Positions 18,571-27,076 of a stretch of 64,000 nt of DNA are shown in pieces. The position numbers and the translations under genes are program-made. Origin of the DNA: Roseivirga sp. (lineage in GTDB: Bacteria > Bacteroidota > Bacteroidia > Cytophagales > Cyclobacteriaceae); contig JAJCYM010000067.1 in the NCBI GenBank assembly GCA_029262895.1, forward strand, positions 19,459 to 83,458, read 5' to 3'. The notes beneath the pieces are model-generated. The model saw nothing but the letters and a program-made list of their open reading frames with translations. It searched no databases and was not told the origin of the DNA. Numbering within the stretch: the stretch's first letter is position 1; the number at the start of each line of letters is the position of its first letter.

Positions 18571-18966
18571 CTAATTCTTTTGATCAGTTACCACCGACTC
18601 ATCATACTTCAAATTGCCAAAGGCATAGAGATATAGAATTCTGGAGTATCTGAACGTCAAAGGATACAGCAAAATTACTGCCACAATGATGGAAGTCATA
18701 AATACCCAAACGGGCTGCCGCCCCCAGAATGTATAAATGACAAAGGCGTTAGTCAGGAAAAGGGCTACGGAAATCACATAGCTGATGTACATGGCTCCTT
18801 CAAAAAATCTCGGTTCTCTGGCGAATTGCACATCACAATGTGAGCATTGCTCATGCATCCTTGTAAACTTGCGGAGGTTGTAAGGCTTTGATTCGAACAA
18901 TTGGCCTTTATGACAGCGAGGGCACTTAGCCTTGAGTATAGCCGGGAATACTGACTTTTTTGCCAT
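18571..18966 (-). CDS. DUF983 family membrane protein
   Basis: 131 residues from the ATG at 18966. A longer in-frame reading back to 19083 is possible but adds 39 residues unlike the family and overlaps the upstream gene further. The N-terminal CPRCHKGQLF and CSHCDVQF form a zinc-ribbon-like pair, followed by two membrane helices (about 55-75 and 80-105). DUF983 proteins often sit in cytochrome oxidase loci. It is the last gene of the oxidase operon and overlaps the preceding small gene by 41 nt. Confidence 0.85.
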   Translation of the reverse strand: MAKKSVFPAILKAKCPRCHKGQLFESKPYNLRKFTRMHEQCSHCDVQFAREPRFFEGAMYISYVISVALFLTNAFVIYTFWGRQPVWVFMTSIIVAVILLYPLTFRYSRILYLYAFGNLKYDESVVTDQKN

Positions 18967-19195
18967 TTCTTTTGCTGTTACGATACCAGAAATAAGCCAA
19001 TGTTCCGAATAAAATGTATGGCGCGATAAACATGTAGAGAATCCCAAGATTGAGATTAGCCGCCATGGTGGTGTCGCCAGCACTTACGCTGGACTCCATT
19101 GCCCCGCGGCACATGGCACATTGCGCCATAGCTGTGACGGTTTGGACAGCCAACAACATCAGTATCAAATAAAGTCGATTGAGACCTCTTTTCAT
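18926..19195 (-). CDS. Small exported CxxC protein of the oxidase operon
   Basis: 89 residues. A signal peptide (about 1-24, ending AMA-Q) leads into QCAMCRGAMESS, a CxxC with nearby Met residues, then one membrane helix (about 50-70, LYMFIAPYILFGTLAYFWY) and a basic tail. The layout puts the Cys/Met cluster outside the membrane, near the face where the CuA site is built. I do not recognise a named family. Copper or thiol chemistry during oxidase assembly is inference from motif and location. It overlaps the DUF983 gene. Confidence 0.75.
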   Translation of the reverse strand: MKRGLNRLYLILMLLAVQTVTAMAQCAMCRGAMESSVSAGDTTMAANLNLGILYMFIAPYILFGTLAYFWYRNSKRNGKKVSIPGYTQG

Positions 19196-19233
19196 TGCGC
19201 TACAAAGTTAGGGTACAAACCTTTCATAAACCA

Positions 19234-19764
19234 CTAAAATTGATAATAAGGGCTAATCATTAAATAGACAATAACCCCTGAAATGGATACATACAGCCAG
19301 ATAGGATAAGCGAACTTTACGATCTTCTTATGTTTTTCTATTCTGTTTTTAAGGGCATGATTAAACGCCATCAAGACAAATGGCACTACCAATACAGAAA
19401 GCAAGATATGCGAGATTAAAATAACGTAGTAGATGGTTTTCACTAAGCCTTCTCCACCGAAGGGGGTTGATTCGACTGTGGAGTGATAGGTGATATATAC
19501 CACCAAAAAGATGGCTCCAAGAATAAACGCAATGGTCATAAAAAGCCGATGGTAATCAACACGCTTCTTTTTGATCGATACGAGTGCCAGGATCAAACAC
19601 AGCGCAGTGGTCGAGTTGAGCATTGCTATCAGATGAGGAAGGAAATAAATCCAATCGGCCTCGTATTCAACCTTTGTCGGCATAAAAAGTAGCACTGCAA
19701 CTGCCACCGGAATCACCACCGACAGAATCCCAATCAGCCATTTAGATTTTTGGTCAGCACTCAT
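19234..19764 (-). CDS. DUF420 domain membrane protein
   Basis: 176 residues with about five membrane helices. Family landmarks are HLIAMLNSTTALCLILAL, the YHRLFMTIAF segment, YITYHSTVESTPFGG and ISHILLSVLVVPFVLMAFNHA. DUF420 (COG2322) proteins are found with caa3/aa3 oxidase genes and are thought to help oxidase biogenesis; conserved His residues may bind heme or metal. Its start overlaps the stop of the SCO-like gene by 4 nt, so the two are probably translationally coupled. Confidence 0.88.
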   Translation of the reverse strand: MSADQKSKWLIGILSVVIPVAVAVLLFMPTKVEYEADWIYFLPHLIAMLNSTTALCLILALVSIKKKRVDYHRLFMTIAFILGAIFLVVYITYHSTVESTPFGGEGLVKTIYYVILISHILLSVLVVPFVLMAFNHALKNRIEKHKKIVKFAYPIWLYVSISGVIVYLMISPYYQF

Positions 19765-20354
19765 TCTTCTTGGCTTAACAATATTTTGAGCTCCAAAATC
19801 AAGCGATCAGTTTCTTCTCTGTCTGTAATATCAAAGTAGCCTCTGATTCTTTCTTCCTTATCCACAAGCACTACACGATCATCCTGATCATTCATAACCA
19901 ACTCACAATTCTTAAAAACATTATATGATAGAGAGTCCACAGGTCTTATTGACCAAAAAGATGGATCGAAATTGATGCGATCATCAAATTGCTGAAATGC
20001 TCTTGCCGTGATTGAAGGACTATTAAGAAAAGAGAAAAGCAACACCGCATCATCCTCTGCGAAAACATCCTGAACACGTTCAAGTTCTTCGAGTCTGAAA
20101 TTGAGGTTTGCTGTCTCGGCCTTTTCAAAGTGATAAACCTTGAACCTTACCTGAGTGGCCGGTTTGGTAAAAACCCTGTAAGGTACTTCACTGCTTCTAC
20201 CACAATCATTGGTAAGTGTATCTCCAACTCCCTGTTCGTAGTAAATAGGTACTACAAATTCGTTTCTTCCAAAAGACTTAAGGAATATGAAAATCGAAGC
20301 CGGCAAGACCAGCAGTACCAGAAGTAATAGCGATTTGAGTTTTTTCGACTGCAT
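19761..20354 (-). CDS. SCO1/SenC-like protein lacking the copper-binding CxxxC
   Basis: 197 residues: an N-terminal signal anchor (about 8-27) and a thioredoxin-like domain. It occupies the place that SCO proteins hold in these operons, and its C-terminus GYFDITDREETDRLILEL matches the usual SCO ending. SCO proteins deliver copper to the CuA site through CxxxC and a distal His. Only two isolated Cys remain in the mature part (NDCGRS and KNCEL), with no CxxxC. Either it keeps a scaffold or redox role, or copper delivery uses another protein. Family call is inference from context and the tail. Confidence 0.65.
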   Translation of the reverse strand: MQSKKLKSLLLLVLLVLPASIFIFLKSFGRNEFVVPIYYEQGVGDTLTNDCGRSSEVPYRVFTKPATQVRFKVYHFEKAETANLNFRLEELERVQDVFAEDDAVLLFSFLNSPSITARAFQQFDDRINFDPSFWSIRPVDSLSYNVFKNCELVMNDQDDRVVLVDKEERIRGYFDITDREETDRLILELKILLSQEE

Positions 20355-20408
20355 ATAAAAAAATCAGGCCAATTACTCAACCTGATTTCATTTCAATTTC
20401 TACATCGA

Positions 20409-20786
20409 TTAATGTCCTTCATCAACCTGTTCGGTAGCTCCATTAGAGCCCGTAAAATCCTGAGTACCTCTGGCACCTTTGATTGCCGCACCTTCAATAT
20501 TTACTAAAGACACAATCAGCCAAACAATAAATAGCATGGGTAAAATAATCGAGTACATCAGACTCTTAATCTCGTGACCCAGGTGCATAAACTCACTCAC
20601 AATGTAGGTGGCTTTAACGATTGTGAGGGTAACGAATATCACATTCAACAACATACCCTTAGACATGGTAAATGCAAATACGTATTCGATGCTGGTAACA
20701 ATGAATAAAATCAAAGCTACTTTCCAAATTCCCCAAATTTTCTTTCTGTCGGCCGGTTGAACGACCACGTTTGAAACTTGTTCCAT
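20409..20786 (-). CDS. Cytochrome c oxidase subunit IV (CtaF-type)
   Basis: 125 residues with three membrane helices (about 22-42, 47-66 and 78-98). The pattern KGMLLNVIFVTLTIVKATYIVSEFMHL in pieces is that of the prokaryotic COX4 family, with the conserved FMHL(G)HE loop. It is a small structural subunit of the aa3 oxidase. The gene follows subunit III by 15 nt. The C-terminal tail is Gly/Thr-rich and polar. Confidence 0.85.
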   Translation of the reverse strand: MEQVSNVVVQPADRKKIWGIWKVALILFIVTSIEYVFAFTMSKGMLLNVIFVTLTIVKATYIVSEFMHLGHEIKSLMYSIILPMLFIVWLIVSLVNIEGAAIKGARGTQDFTGSNGATEQVDEGH

Positions 20787-20801
20787 TGTATTAAAAGTCT
20801 G

Positions 20802-21572
20802 TTAGATCAAATAGAAAAATGTAAAAACGAATACCCAGACAAGGTCTACAAAGTGCCAGTAAAGGCCAACCTTCTCTATCATTTCATAGTGCCCTCGCCT
20901 CTCGTACATGCCTGTGGCCGAATTAAAGAAGATGATGACATTGATTACTACCCCCGAGAATACGTGAAATCCGTGAAAGCCTGTTATAAAGAAAAACAAA
21001 GCTGCGAAGGCCGGTGGCCCGTATTGGTTAAATGTCAGGTTAGCCCCATGAATCTCGTAATTGTTTATCCACAGGCCATTTTTTACCACATCGCCAATTG
21101 TTCCGGCTTCTGTTCCATTAATAAAGTGTGTCCATTCCCAGGCCTGGCAGCCTAAGAAAGCGATACCACCAATAATGGTCCAAAGCATCCACTTCACAAC
21201 GCTCTTTCTGTCCATCCTATGTCCAGCTTCCACAGCCAATACCATGGTTACACTACTCATAATAAGAATGAAAGTCATCAGCCCTACAAATACCAATGGC
21301 AGCTCTACGCCATGAAATCCTGGAAATGCCTCGTAAACTTTTTCGGGTATTGGCCAATATTCTGTCGAAAACACGAAATCACTGGCTTCGCCTTTGTAAG
21401 CGGGTGCACTCCATCTAATGAACGCATAGGTGACCAACAGGGTAGAAAACGTAAAGGCATCCGAAAGCAGGAAGAACCACATCATAAGCTTTCCATAGCT
21501 CGCCTTGAAAGGTGATACCCCTCCGCGCCATAAGCCCTTTTTATTATCGATCGCAGTAGCAGTCGTAGACAT
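20802..21572 (-). CDS. ctaE: Cytochrome c oxidase subunit III
   Basis: 256 residues and about seven membrane helices. Typical subunit III motifs: KLMMWFFLLSDAFTFSTLLV near the N-terminus, GFHGFHVFSG in the second half and the C-terminal YWHFVDLVWVFVFTFFYLI. It is the second of two subunit-III-type genes in tandem; the first (21582-22169) is shorter. Subunit III stabilises the subunit I core and the proton entry path. It lies 9 nt downstream of the first copy. Confidence 0.93.
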   Translation of the reverse strand: MSTTATAIDNKKGLWRGGVSPFKASYGKLMMWFFLLSDAFTFSTLLVTYAFIRWSAPAYKGEASDFVFSTEYWPIPEKVYEAFPGFHGVELPLVFVGLMTFILIMSSVTMVLAVEAGHRMDRKSVVKWMLWTIIGGIAFLGCQAWEWTHFINGTEAGTIGDVVKNGLWINNYEIHGANLTFNQYGPPAFAALFFFITGFHGFHVFSGVVINVIIFFNSATGMYERRGHYEMIEKVGLYWHFVDLVWVFVFTFFYLI

Positions 21573-21581
21573 AGGTTTTAA

Positions 21582-22169
21582 TTAATGATTCATTATTAAA
21601 AATATATACAAGTATATCCATAGCCCTCCAAGAAAGTGCCAATAGGTTGAACACATCTCCATGTTCAACATATTCTTAGAATGCACCTTAGATCTCAAGG
21701 ATGAAATTAGGACATATATCAGATAAAACACACCAGAGATTAAGTGTAAGGCATGTACTCCTGTGATTACATAAAAGAACGATCCGGCTGGGTTTCCAAA
21801 AGAAAACCAAACCTTGCTATCAACAAGCTGACCCCAGGCCATCCATTGACTGACTAAAAACGCCACACCGAGAATAACGGTAAGCGGCATAGCAATTTTC
21901 AATTGGTCAAATCTATCTTTCTTGGCGGATATGTAGGCCCAATGCATGGATAAGCTACCCAGCACAATAATACCTGTAGAAATCTGCAATAGATTTGGTA
22001 AGTCATAAACCAACCAATCACCGTCTGCCTGACGAACAATCAGTGCACTGGTGAAAGCAGCAAATAACATCACTACTGTGACCAGGAACAGCCACAACGC
22101 AAACTTCTGTGGATGCATGGCCAAAGGCCTGCCCGGTTGTCTATCTACTAATTGATAATTCTCTGCCAT
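21582..22169 (-). CDS. Heme-copper oxidase subunit III-like protein, short copy
   Basis: 195 residues from the ATG at 22169; the longer in-frame reading to 22307 lies inside ctaB and does not look like family sequence. The start overlaps the ctaB stop by one base (TGATG). Five membrane helices. Motifs include LWLFLVTVVMLFAAFTSALIV, GVHALHLISGV and the ending YWHFLGGLWIYLYIFL. Bacteroidota aa3 loci often carry two subunit III genes, which together may form the subunit III layer. Confidence 0.9.
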   Translation of the reverse strand: MAENYQLVDRQPGRPLAMHPQKFALWLFLVTVVMLFAAFTSALIVRQADGDWLVYDLPNLLQISTGIIVLGSLSMHWAYISAKKDRFDQLKIAMPLTVILGVAFLVSQWMAWGQLVDSKVWFSFGNPAGSFFYVITGVHALHLISGVFYLIYVLISSLRSKVHSKNMLNMEMCSTYWHFLGGLWIYLYIFLIMNH

Positions 22170-23071
22170 CACTTTACCATATCCAATAAAAAGGCGATCT
22201 GCACAATCGGAAGATATAAGAACGATCCGAACATAATCCTCAATGCTGATTTCCTTGATTGATCTTGCATCAGTTTGATTGTGGAAGCCAAAAACAATAC
22301 TCCACAAACCGTTACTACCACTGCCGAATTAATTCCCGTCATGCCGAAATAGGCCGGCAATAATCCCAACGGAATTAAGAACAGTGTATAAGTCATTATC
22401 TGAAAAGCCGTCTTCGTATCCTTTTCCCCTTTCACGGGCAATAGTCTGAATCCTGCTTTTTTATAATCTTCATCTGCCACCCATGCGATCGCCCAAAAGT
22501 GAGGGAATTGCCAGATAAATTGAATTCCAAATATTATCAAGGCAGCATGAGTAATATCTCCTGTAGCAGCTGTCCAGCCCAAAAGTGGCGGCAGTGCACC
22601 AGGAAAAGCACCAACAAACACGGCAATTGGCCCGACCCGTTTCAGTGGTGTATACACAAAGCTGTAGAGGATCATTGAGAGCACAGCAAGCCCTGTTGTC
22701 AATGGATTGGTCCATTGAAGCAGGATGAAAATCCCCACCACAGTGAGCACTCCTGCAAACCACAGTGCCTCAGTAGGCGCTATTCGGCTGGTAGGTAATG
22801 GGCGCTTTTCCGTACGCTTCATCAGCCCGTCATATTCCTTTTCCCAAACCTGATTAATGGTACAAGAAGCTCCTGAAATCAAAAAACCACCAACAAAAAG
22901 CATGGCCAATTGTGTCCAGTTCACAGTTCCTCCCATCGCCAAAGTATAGCCAAAGGCTGAAGAAAAAGACACCAACAACGAGAGCCTCATTTTCACCAGT
23001 TCTTTGTAGACCTTTAGTTTTTGAGCAACTAAGGTGGTTACGCTAATATTTGTCGAATTACCAGTTATCAT
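22169..23071 (-). CDS. ctaB: Heme O synthase (protoheme IX farnesyltransferase)
   Basis: 300 residues, about nine membrane helices. It attaches a farnesyl group to heme B, giving heme O, the substrate of CtaA. The prenyltransferase motif appears as NQVWEKEYDGLMKRTEKRPLP in pieces, with the family RTxxRPLP end; the first acidic residue of the usual NDxxD is Glu here. A second conserved loop is WAIAWVADEDYKKAGFRLLP in pieces. Start and stop codons touch those of neighbours, in line with one operon. Confidence 0.93.
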   Translation of the reverse strand: MITGNSTNISVTTLVAQKLKVYKELVKMRLSLLVSFSSAFGYTLAMGGTVNWTQLAMLFVGGFLISGASCTINQVWEKEYDGLMKRTEKRPLPTSRIAPTEALWFAGVLTVVGIFILLQWTNPLTTGLAVLSMILYSFVYTPLKRVGPIAVFVGAFPGALPPLLGWTAATGDITHAALIIFGIQFIWQFPHFWAIAWVADEDYKKAGFRLLPVKGEKDTKTAFQIMTYTLFLIPLGLLPAYFGMTGINSAVVVTVCGVLFLASTIKLMQDQSRKSALRIMFGSFLYLPIVQIAFLLDMVK

Positions 23072-24138
23072 TATGCTGCTTCCAGCTTTAAATTTTTATT
23101 TCTGATCAGCAAGAGTATATAATATTGTACTCCCACAATCAATGTTCCGAATAACAAATGCACAGGTTGAATAAAGGCAGGCATACCAAAATATGCCATG
23201 ATTACTCCGCTCAAAATCTCAATCAAAATGATTGACATCAGAAGGATTACAGGCCACTTCAAGGGTTCCACCACCTTTTCCACTTTTATAAGCCAATAGA
23301 CTAAATAAAGGTGAATGGCTAATAACAGTAGTGAATAAGACCTGTGAATCAGAAAAGTGATCCCGAGATTCTTCACCCACTCAACTCTGGCAAATTCCTC
23401 AGCCAAAGCATCAATACCTTCTCTTACCTGCGTGCCCAAAACTATTTGAATCACACTAAGGAAAAGACAGGCAATGACCAACCATTGGACCTTCCTGTTT
23501 TGCTTCAATTCTACTTCTACCAAACTTCTTTTTGACCTATAGTACACATAGATCAAAAGCATAACAATGACGATCGCCAGCAACATATGCAGGGTAATCA
23601 TCCATTGGAGCAGATTGGTAGAAACTACAATAGAGCCTATCCAGCCTTGAAAGCCAACCAGTACAAATGCAATAAATGAAAGAACGACTATCTTTTTATC
23701 AACCTTCCGGTATCTCAATGAGAACACGAATGTTCCAAAAATTAAGATTCCGATAACCGCCCCGATCAGGCGATTTACATATTCTGTCCAGGTTTTAGTT
23801 ACGTTGAAATCCTCTTCTTCCAAAATCGAAGGGTCATTCTTAACCTGGTCTGCGAGTTCATTGAACCCAAGGGCTGTCAAATATTTTGCGAACCTTATGT
23901 TCTTTTCTGCCCTCTGCTGAGAATAAATCTCTTTATAATCTACAGGTAGCTGGCTTACATCCGTTGGAGGCACCCAGCTTCCAAAACATTTTGGCCAATC
24001 GGGACAACCCATCCCGGAGCCAGTACTTCTAACAATGCCGCCTACCAAAATCAGCAGGTAGACCGCTATAATTGTGACGGCACTAAACCGTCTGAAGAGT
24101 CTCCCCTTAATGTTGATCGTGGTGTTCTCCAGTCTCAT
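23071..24138 (-). CDS. ctaA: Heme A synthase (COX15/CtaA)
   Basis: 355 residues with about eight membrane helices in two similar four-helix halves. It oxidises the C8 methyl of heme O to the formyl of heme A. The N-terminal STGSGMGCPDWPKCFG has the paired external Cys, and four conserved His are visible in the helices (for example MITLHMLLAI, LIHRSYSLLLLAIH, PVHLLFGTL). The start overlaps the ctaD end by 32 nt. No later Met before the family motif would do. Confidence 0.93.
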   Translation of the reverse strand: MRLENTTINIKGRLFRRFSAVTIIAVYLLILVGGIVRSTGSGMGCPDWPKCFGSWVPPTDVSQLPVDYKEIYSQQRAEKNIRFAKYLTALGFNELADQVKNDPSILEEEDFNVTKTWTEYVNRLIGAVIGILIFGTFVFSLRYRKVDKKIVVLSFIAFVLVGFQGWIGSIVVSTNLLQWMITLHMLLAIVIVMLLIYVYYRSKRSLVEVELKQNRKVQWLVIACLFLSVIQIVLGTQVREGIDALAEEFARVEWVKNLGITFLIHRSYSLLLLAIHLYLVYWLIKVEKVVEPLKWPVILLMSIILIEILSGVIMAYFGMPAFIQPVHLLFGTLIVGVQYYILLLIRNKNLKLEAA

Positions 24139-25987
24139 CCACTACCAACTCATCAATATCTTTTTCCAGGGCAATCTCATCATTCTCATGAGGTAGATTG
24201 GACTCCATTGTTTCCGAGAATGGTACATTCTGCGGAATAAAATCGTCTTCAGCTCCTGGCTTGCTATAATCATAAGGCCACCTGTATACCGGAGGTATCT
24301 CTCCAGGCCAGTTTCCATGACCAGGATTAATTGGTGTTGTCCATTCCAAAGTATTTGACTTCCATGGGTTGGCCGGAGCCTTTTTCCCTCTGAAAATACT
24401 GTATACAAAGTTGAACAAGAAGATAAACTGAGCTATGAACGTTATCAGTGCGGCAACAGAGATGAACGCGTTCAAATCCGTGAATCCGCTAAAGGCATCA
24501 AAATTTGTAAACGAGTAATACCTTCTTGGGAACCCTGCAATACCGATGTAGTGCATTGGGAAGAAAACCAAATAAACCCCAACGAATGTGAACCAAAAGT
24601 GGATATAGCCCAATTTCCTGTCCATCATTCTTCCAAACATTTTCGGGAACCAATGGTAAACTCCTGCTACCATACCAAAGAATGAGGCAGAGCCCATTAC
24701 CAGGTGAAAGTGAGCCACTACGAAGTAGGTATCGTGCAATTGAATATCAATGGCTGAATTACCCAGAAATACCCCTGTTATACCACCCGATATAAATACC
24801 GACACCAGTCCTATTGAGAACAACATGGCTGGTGTAAATATGATGTTACCTCTCCATAGAGTGGTTAGGTAGTTGAATACTTTAACTGCCGATGGAATGG
24901 CAATGATCAAGGTCAGGAACATAAATATTGATCCAAGGAATGGGTTCATTCCCGTCACAAACATATGGTGTGCCCATACTACAAAGGACAGTACTGTTAT
25001 ACCCAACAAGGAGATAACCATGGCCTTATATCCAAAGATCGGTTTCCTTGAATTTGTGGCTATAATCTCTGATGTTATACCCAATGCCGGCAGCAGTACG
25101 ATATACACCTCGGGGTGCCCCAGGAACCAGAATAAATGCTGGTAGAGAATCGGACTTCCCCCCAAATTAGGCAAAGCCTCACCTCCAATATATATCTCCG
25201 AAAGATAGAAACTCGTTCCAAAGCTTCTGTCAAATACAAGCAATAGCGCAGCTGCAAACAATACCGGGAATGAAAGCACACCGATAACAGCTGTTAGGAA
25301 AAAAGCCCAAATCGTCAGTGGCAATTTCCACATAGACATACCTCTGGTTCTCAGGTTAATCACTGTGGTGATATAGTTTATACCTCCTAAGAGTGAAGAA
25401 ACTATAAAGAACACCATGGCCACGAGCCACAAGGTCATACCGAGGCCTGACCCCGACATGGCCTGGGGCAGCGCACTGAGAGGCGGATAAACCACCCACC
25501 CTCCTGATGCAGGACCTGTTTCCAGGAATAAAGAGATGAACATGATCACACTGGACAAGAAGAAGAACCAGTAAGAAAGCATATTCATAAAGCCGGAAGC
25601 CATATCTCTGGCTCCGATTTGTAATGGTATAAGGAAGTTAGAGAAGGTACCACTTAAGCCTGCAGTCAATACAAAGAATACCATGATAGTACCGTGCATT
25701 GTTACAAGCGCCAGGTAAAATTCAGTATCTAGCTTTCCGTCAGCTGAGATCCATTTTCCAAGCAGTGGCTGTAACCAGCCCAAATCTGCATCAGGAAAAC
25801 CAAGTTGCATCCTGAAGATTGCTGAGAAGGCTCCTCCAATTATTGCCCAGAACATTCCTGTGATTAGGAATTGCTTCGCAATCACTTTATGATCCTGGCA
25901 AAATATATATTTTGTTATAAAGCTATCCTTATGCTCATGATCGTGGTCGTGAGCGTGAGAGTCAGTATGTGCTTCTGCTGTTGCCAT
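24107..25987 (-). CDS. ctaD: Cytochrome c oxidase subunit I
   Basis: 626 residues with at least 12 membrane helices. Heme a, heme a3 and CuB ligands are recognisable: VTMHGTIMVFF, WFLGHPEVYIVLLP (the His-Glu-Val-Tyr CuB region), WAHHMFVTG and HDTYFVVAHFHLVMG. It is the catalytic oxygen-reducing, proton-pumping subunit. The N-terminus is unusually His-rich (six His in residues 7-19), and the C-terminus ends HHDQH. It follows ctaC by 23 nt and is the central gene of the oxidase half of the operon. Confidence 0.98.
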   Translation of the reverse strand: MATAEAHTDSHAHDHDHEHKDSFITKYIFCQDHKVIAKQFLITGMFWAIIGGAFSAIFRMQLGFPDADLGWLQPLLGKWISADGKLDTEFYLALVTMHGTIMVFFVLTAGLSGTFSNFLIPLQIGARDMASGFMNMLSYWFFFLSSVIMFISLFLETGPASGGWVVYPPLSALPQAMSGSGLGMTLWLVAMVFFIVSSLLGGINYITTVINLRTRGMSMWKLPLTIWAFFLTAVIGVLSFPVLFAAALLLVFDRSFGTSFYLSEIYIGGEALPNLGGSPILYQHLFWFLGHPEVYIVLLPALGITSEIIATNSRKPIFGYKAMVISLLGITVLSFVVWAHHMFVTGMNPFLGSIFMFLTLIIAIPSAVKVFNYLTTLWRGNIIFTPAMLFSIGLVSVFISGGITGVFLGNSAIDIQLHDTYFVVAHFHLVMGSASFFGMVAGVYHWFPKMFGRMMDRKLGYIHFWFTFVGVYLVFFPMHYIGIAGFPRRYYSFTNFDAFSGFTDLNAFISVAALITFIAQFIFLFNFVYSIFRGKKAPANPWKSNTLEWTTPINPGHGNWPGEIPPVYRWPYDYSKPGAEDDFIPQNVPFSETMESNLPHENDEIALEKDIDELVVDETGEHHDQH

Positions 25988-26010
25988 GTCTTCGTATTAG
26001 TTAAGGATAC

Positions 26011-27057
26011 TTAGTCTTGTTTATCAATTCCTGCAGTCACGACTGCCAGTTCTTTCAATTCTTCCGGTACCTTATCCATGAATTCCGGATTCACAGATAG
26101 GAATGTCTCCTGCTCTGCTTTCCATTCATAGTAGTCCTCAAGTTCCATCACAATCACATTCTTTTTCATCGAAAAATGACTCTCACCACAAATTTCAGTA
26201 CAAGCCAGTTCGTAGTTGAATTCCTGATCACCCAGCTCATCCCGCATTTCTTGGGTAGTCTTTGTAACTATAAACTTGAATTGAGTCGGCATTCCGGGTA
26301 CTGCATCCATTTTCACTCTAAAATGAGGTAAGAATACGCTATGCAATACATCCCTGGCCCTGATCTTCAAAAGAATTTCTTTCCCTTTTGGGATCACCAA
26401 ATTTTGGAATAGAAAGTCATCGAAATTCGCTTTATCAGTAAAGTCGATTCCATTCGGATTGCCAGCTACATCATCTATCAGGCGATAATCATAGTCGCCC
26501 ACATTATTGTCCATTCCCCCATAGCGGATAGACCAGGCAAACTGATAGCCCAATACTTCAATTTGTTCAGCGTCTTTATCTGCCGGTGCCATAATATCTT
26601 CCCAGGCCATCCATCCTGAAATCACCAACCAAGTCAAGACTACTGCTGGCACCAAAGTCCAGATATATTCCAATTTGTTATTATGTGGATAGAAAAGCGC
26701 CTTTTGTCCTTCCTTATATCTGTATTTATAGGCGAAGACAAACATGAGTACGTGTGTAACGACCACCACCAATAGGGTCACCCACATGGTTCTCCAAAAG
26801 AGTTTGTCTGTCAGCTCACCATGCTCTGAAGCCACCGGTGGATCATAAAGGTCGAAGTAGGTAACTGAATACCAAGCCGCCAAACCAAAGCCAATCACCA
26901 TAAAGGCTATCATCAACATGGCGTTGACATTGTTGCTTGTGCTAGCCCTTTTCTCATCTGAGCCTTTTACGACATTGATCAATCGGCTAATCCTGAAGAT
27001 CATAAGGAGAATCCCCAGAATCAGAAATACCGCTAAGAATATATATAAACCGAACAT
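26011..27057 (-). CDS. ctaC: Cytochrome c oxidase subunit II
   Basis: 348 residues: two or three N-terminal membrane helices, then the cupredoxin domain. The CuA ligands are Cys286, Cys290, His294 and Met297 in CTEICGESHFSM, with the earlier His in DVLHSVFLPHF. No CxxCH follows, so this is an aa3-type subunit II without the fused cytochrome c of caa3 enzymes. Electrons must therefore arrive from a separate cytochrome domain, most likely ActE or the extra domain of ActA encoded in the same operon. Confidence 0.97.
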   Translation of the reverse strand: MFGLYIFLAVFLILGILLMIFRISRLINVVKGSDEKRASTSNNVNAMLMIAFMVIGFGLAAWYSVTYFDLYDPPVASEHGELTDKLFWRTMWVTLLVVVVTHVLMFVFAYKYRYKEGQKALFYPHNNKLEYIWTLVPAVVLTWLVISGWMAWEDIMAPADKDAEQIEVLGYQFAWSIRYGGMDNNVGDYDYRLIDDVAGNPNGIDFTDKANFDDFLFQNLVIPKGKEILLKIRARDVLHSVFLPHFRVKMDAVPGMPTQFKFIVTKTTQEMRDELGDQEFNYELACTEICGESHFSMKKNVIVMELEDYYEWKAEQETFLSVNPEFMDKVPEELKELAVVTAGIDKQD

Positions 27058-27076
27058 ATCTTGCTTTTATCTCTTT

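Noticed and set aside
22170..22307. Upstream extension of the short subunit III gene
   Set aside because: The extra 46 residues lie inside ctaB, do not resemble oxidase sequence, and a better ATG at 22169 overlaps the ctaB stop in the usual coupled way.
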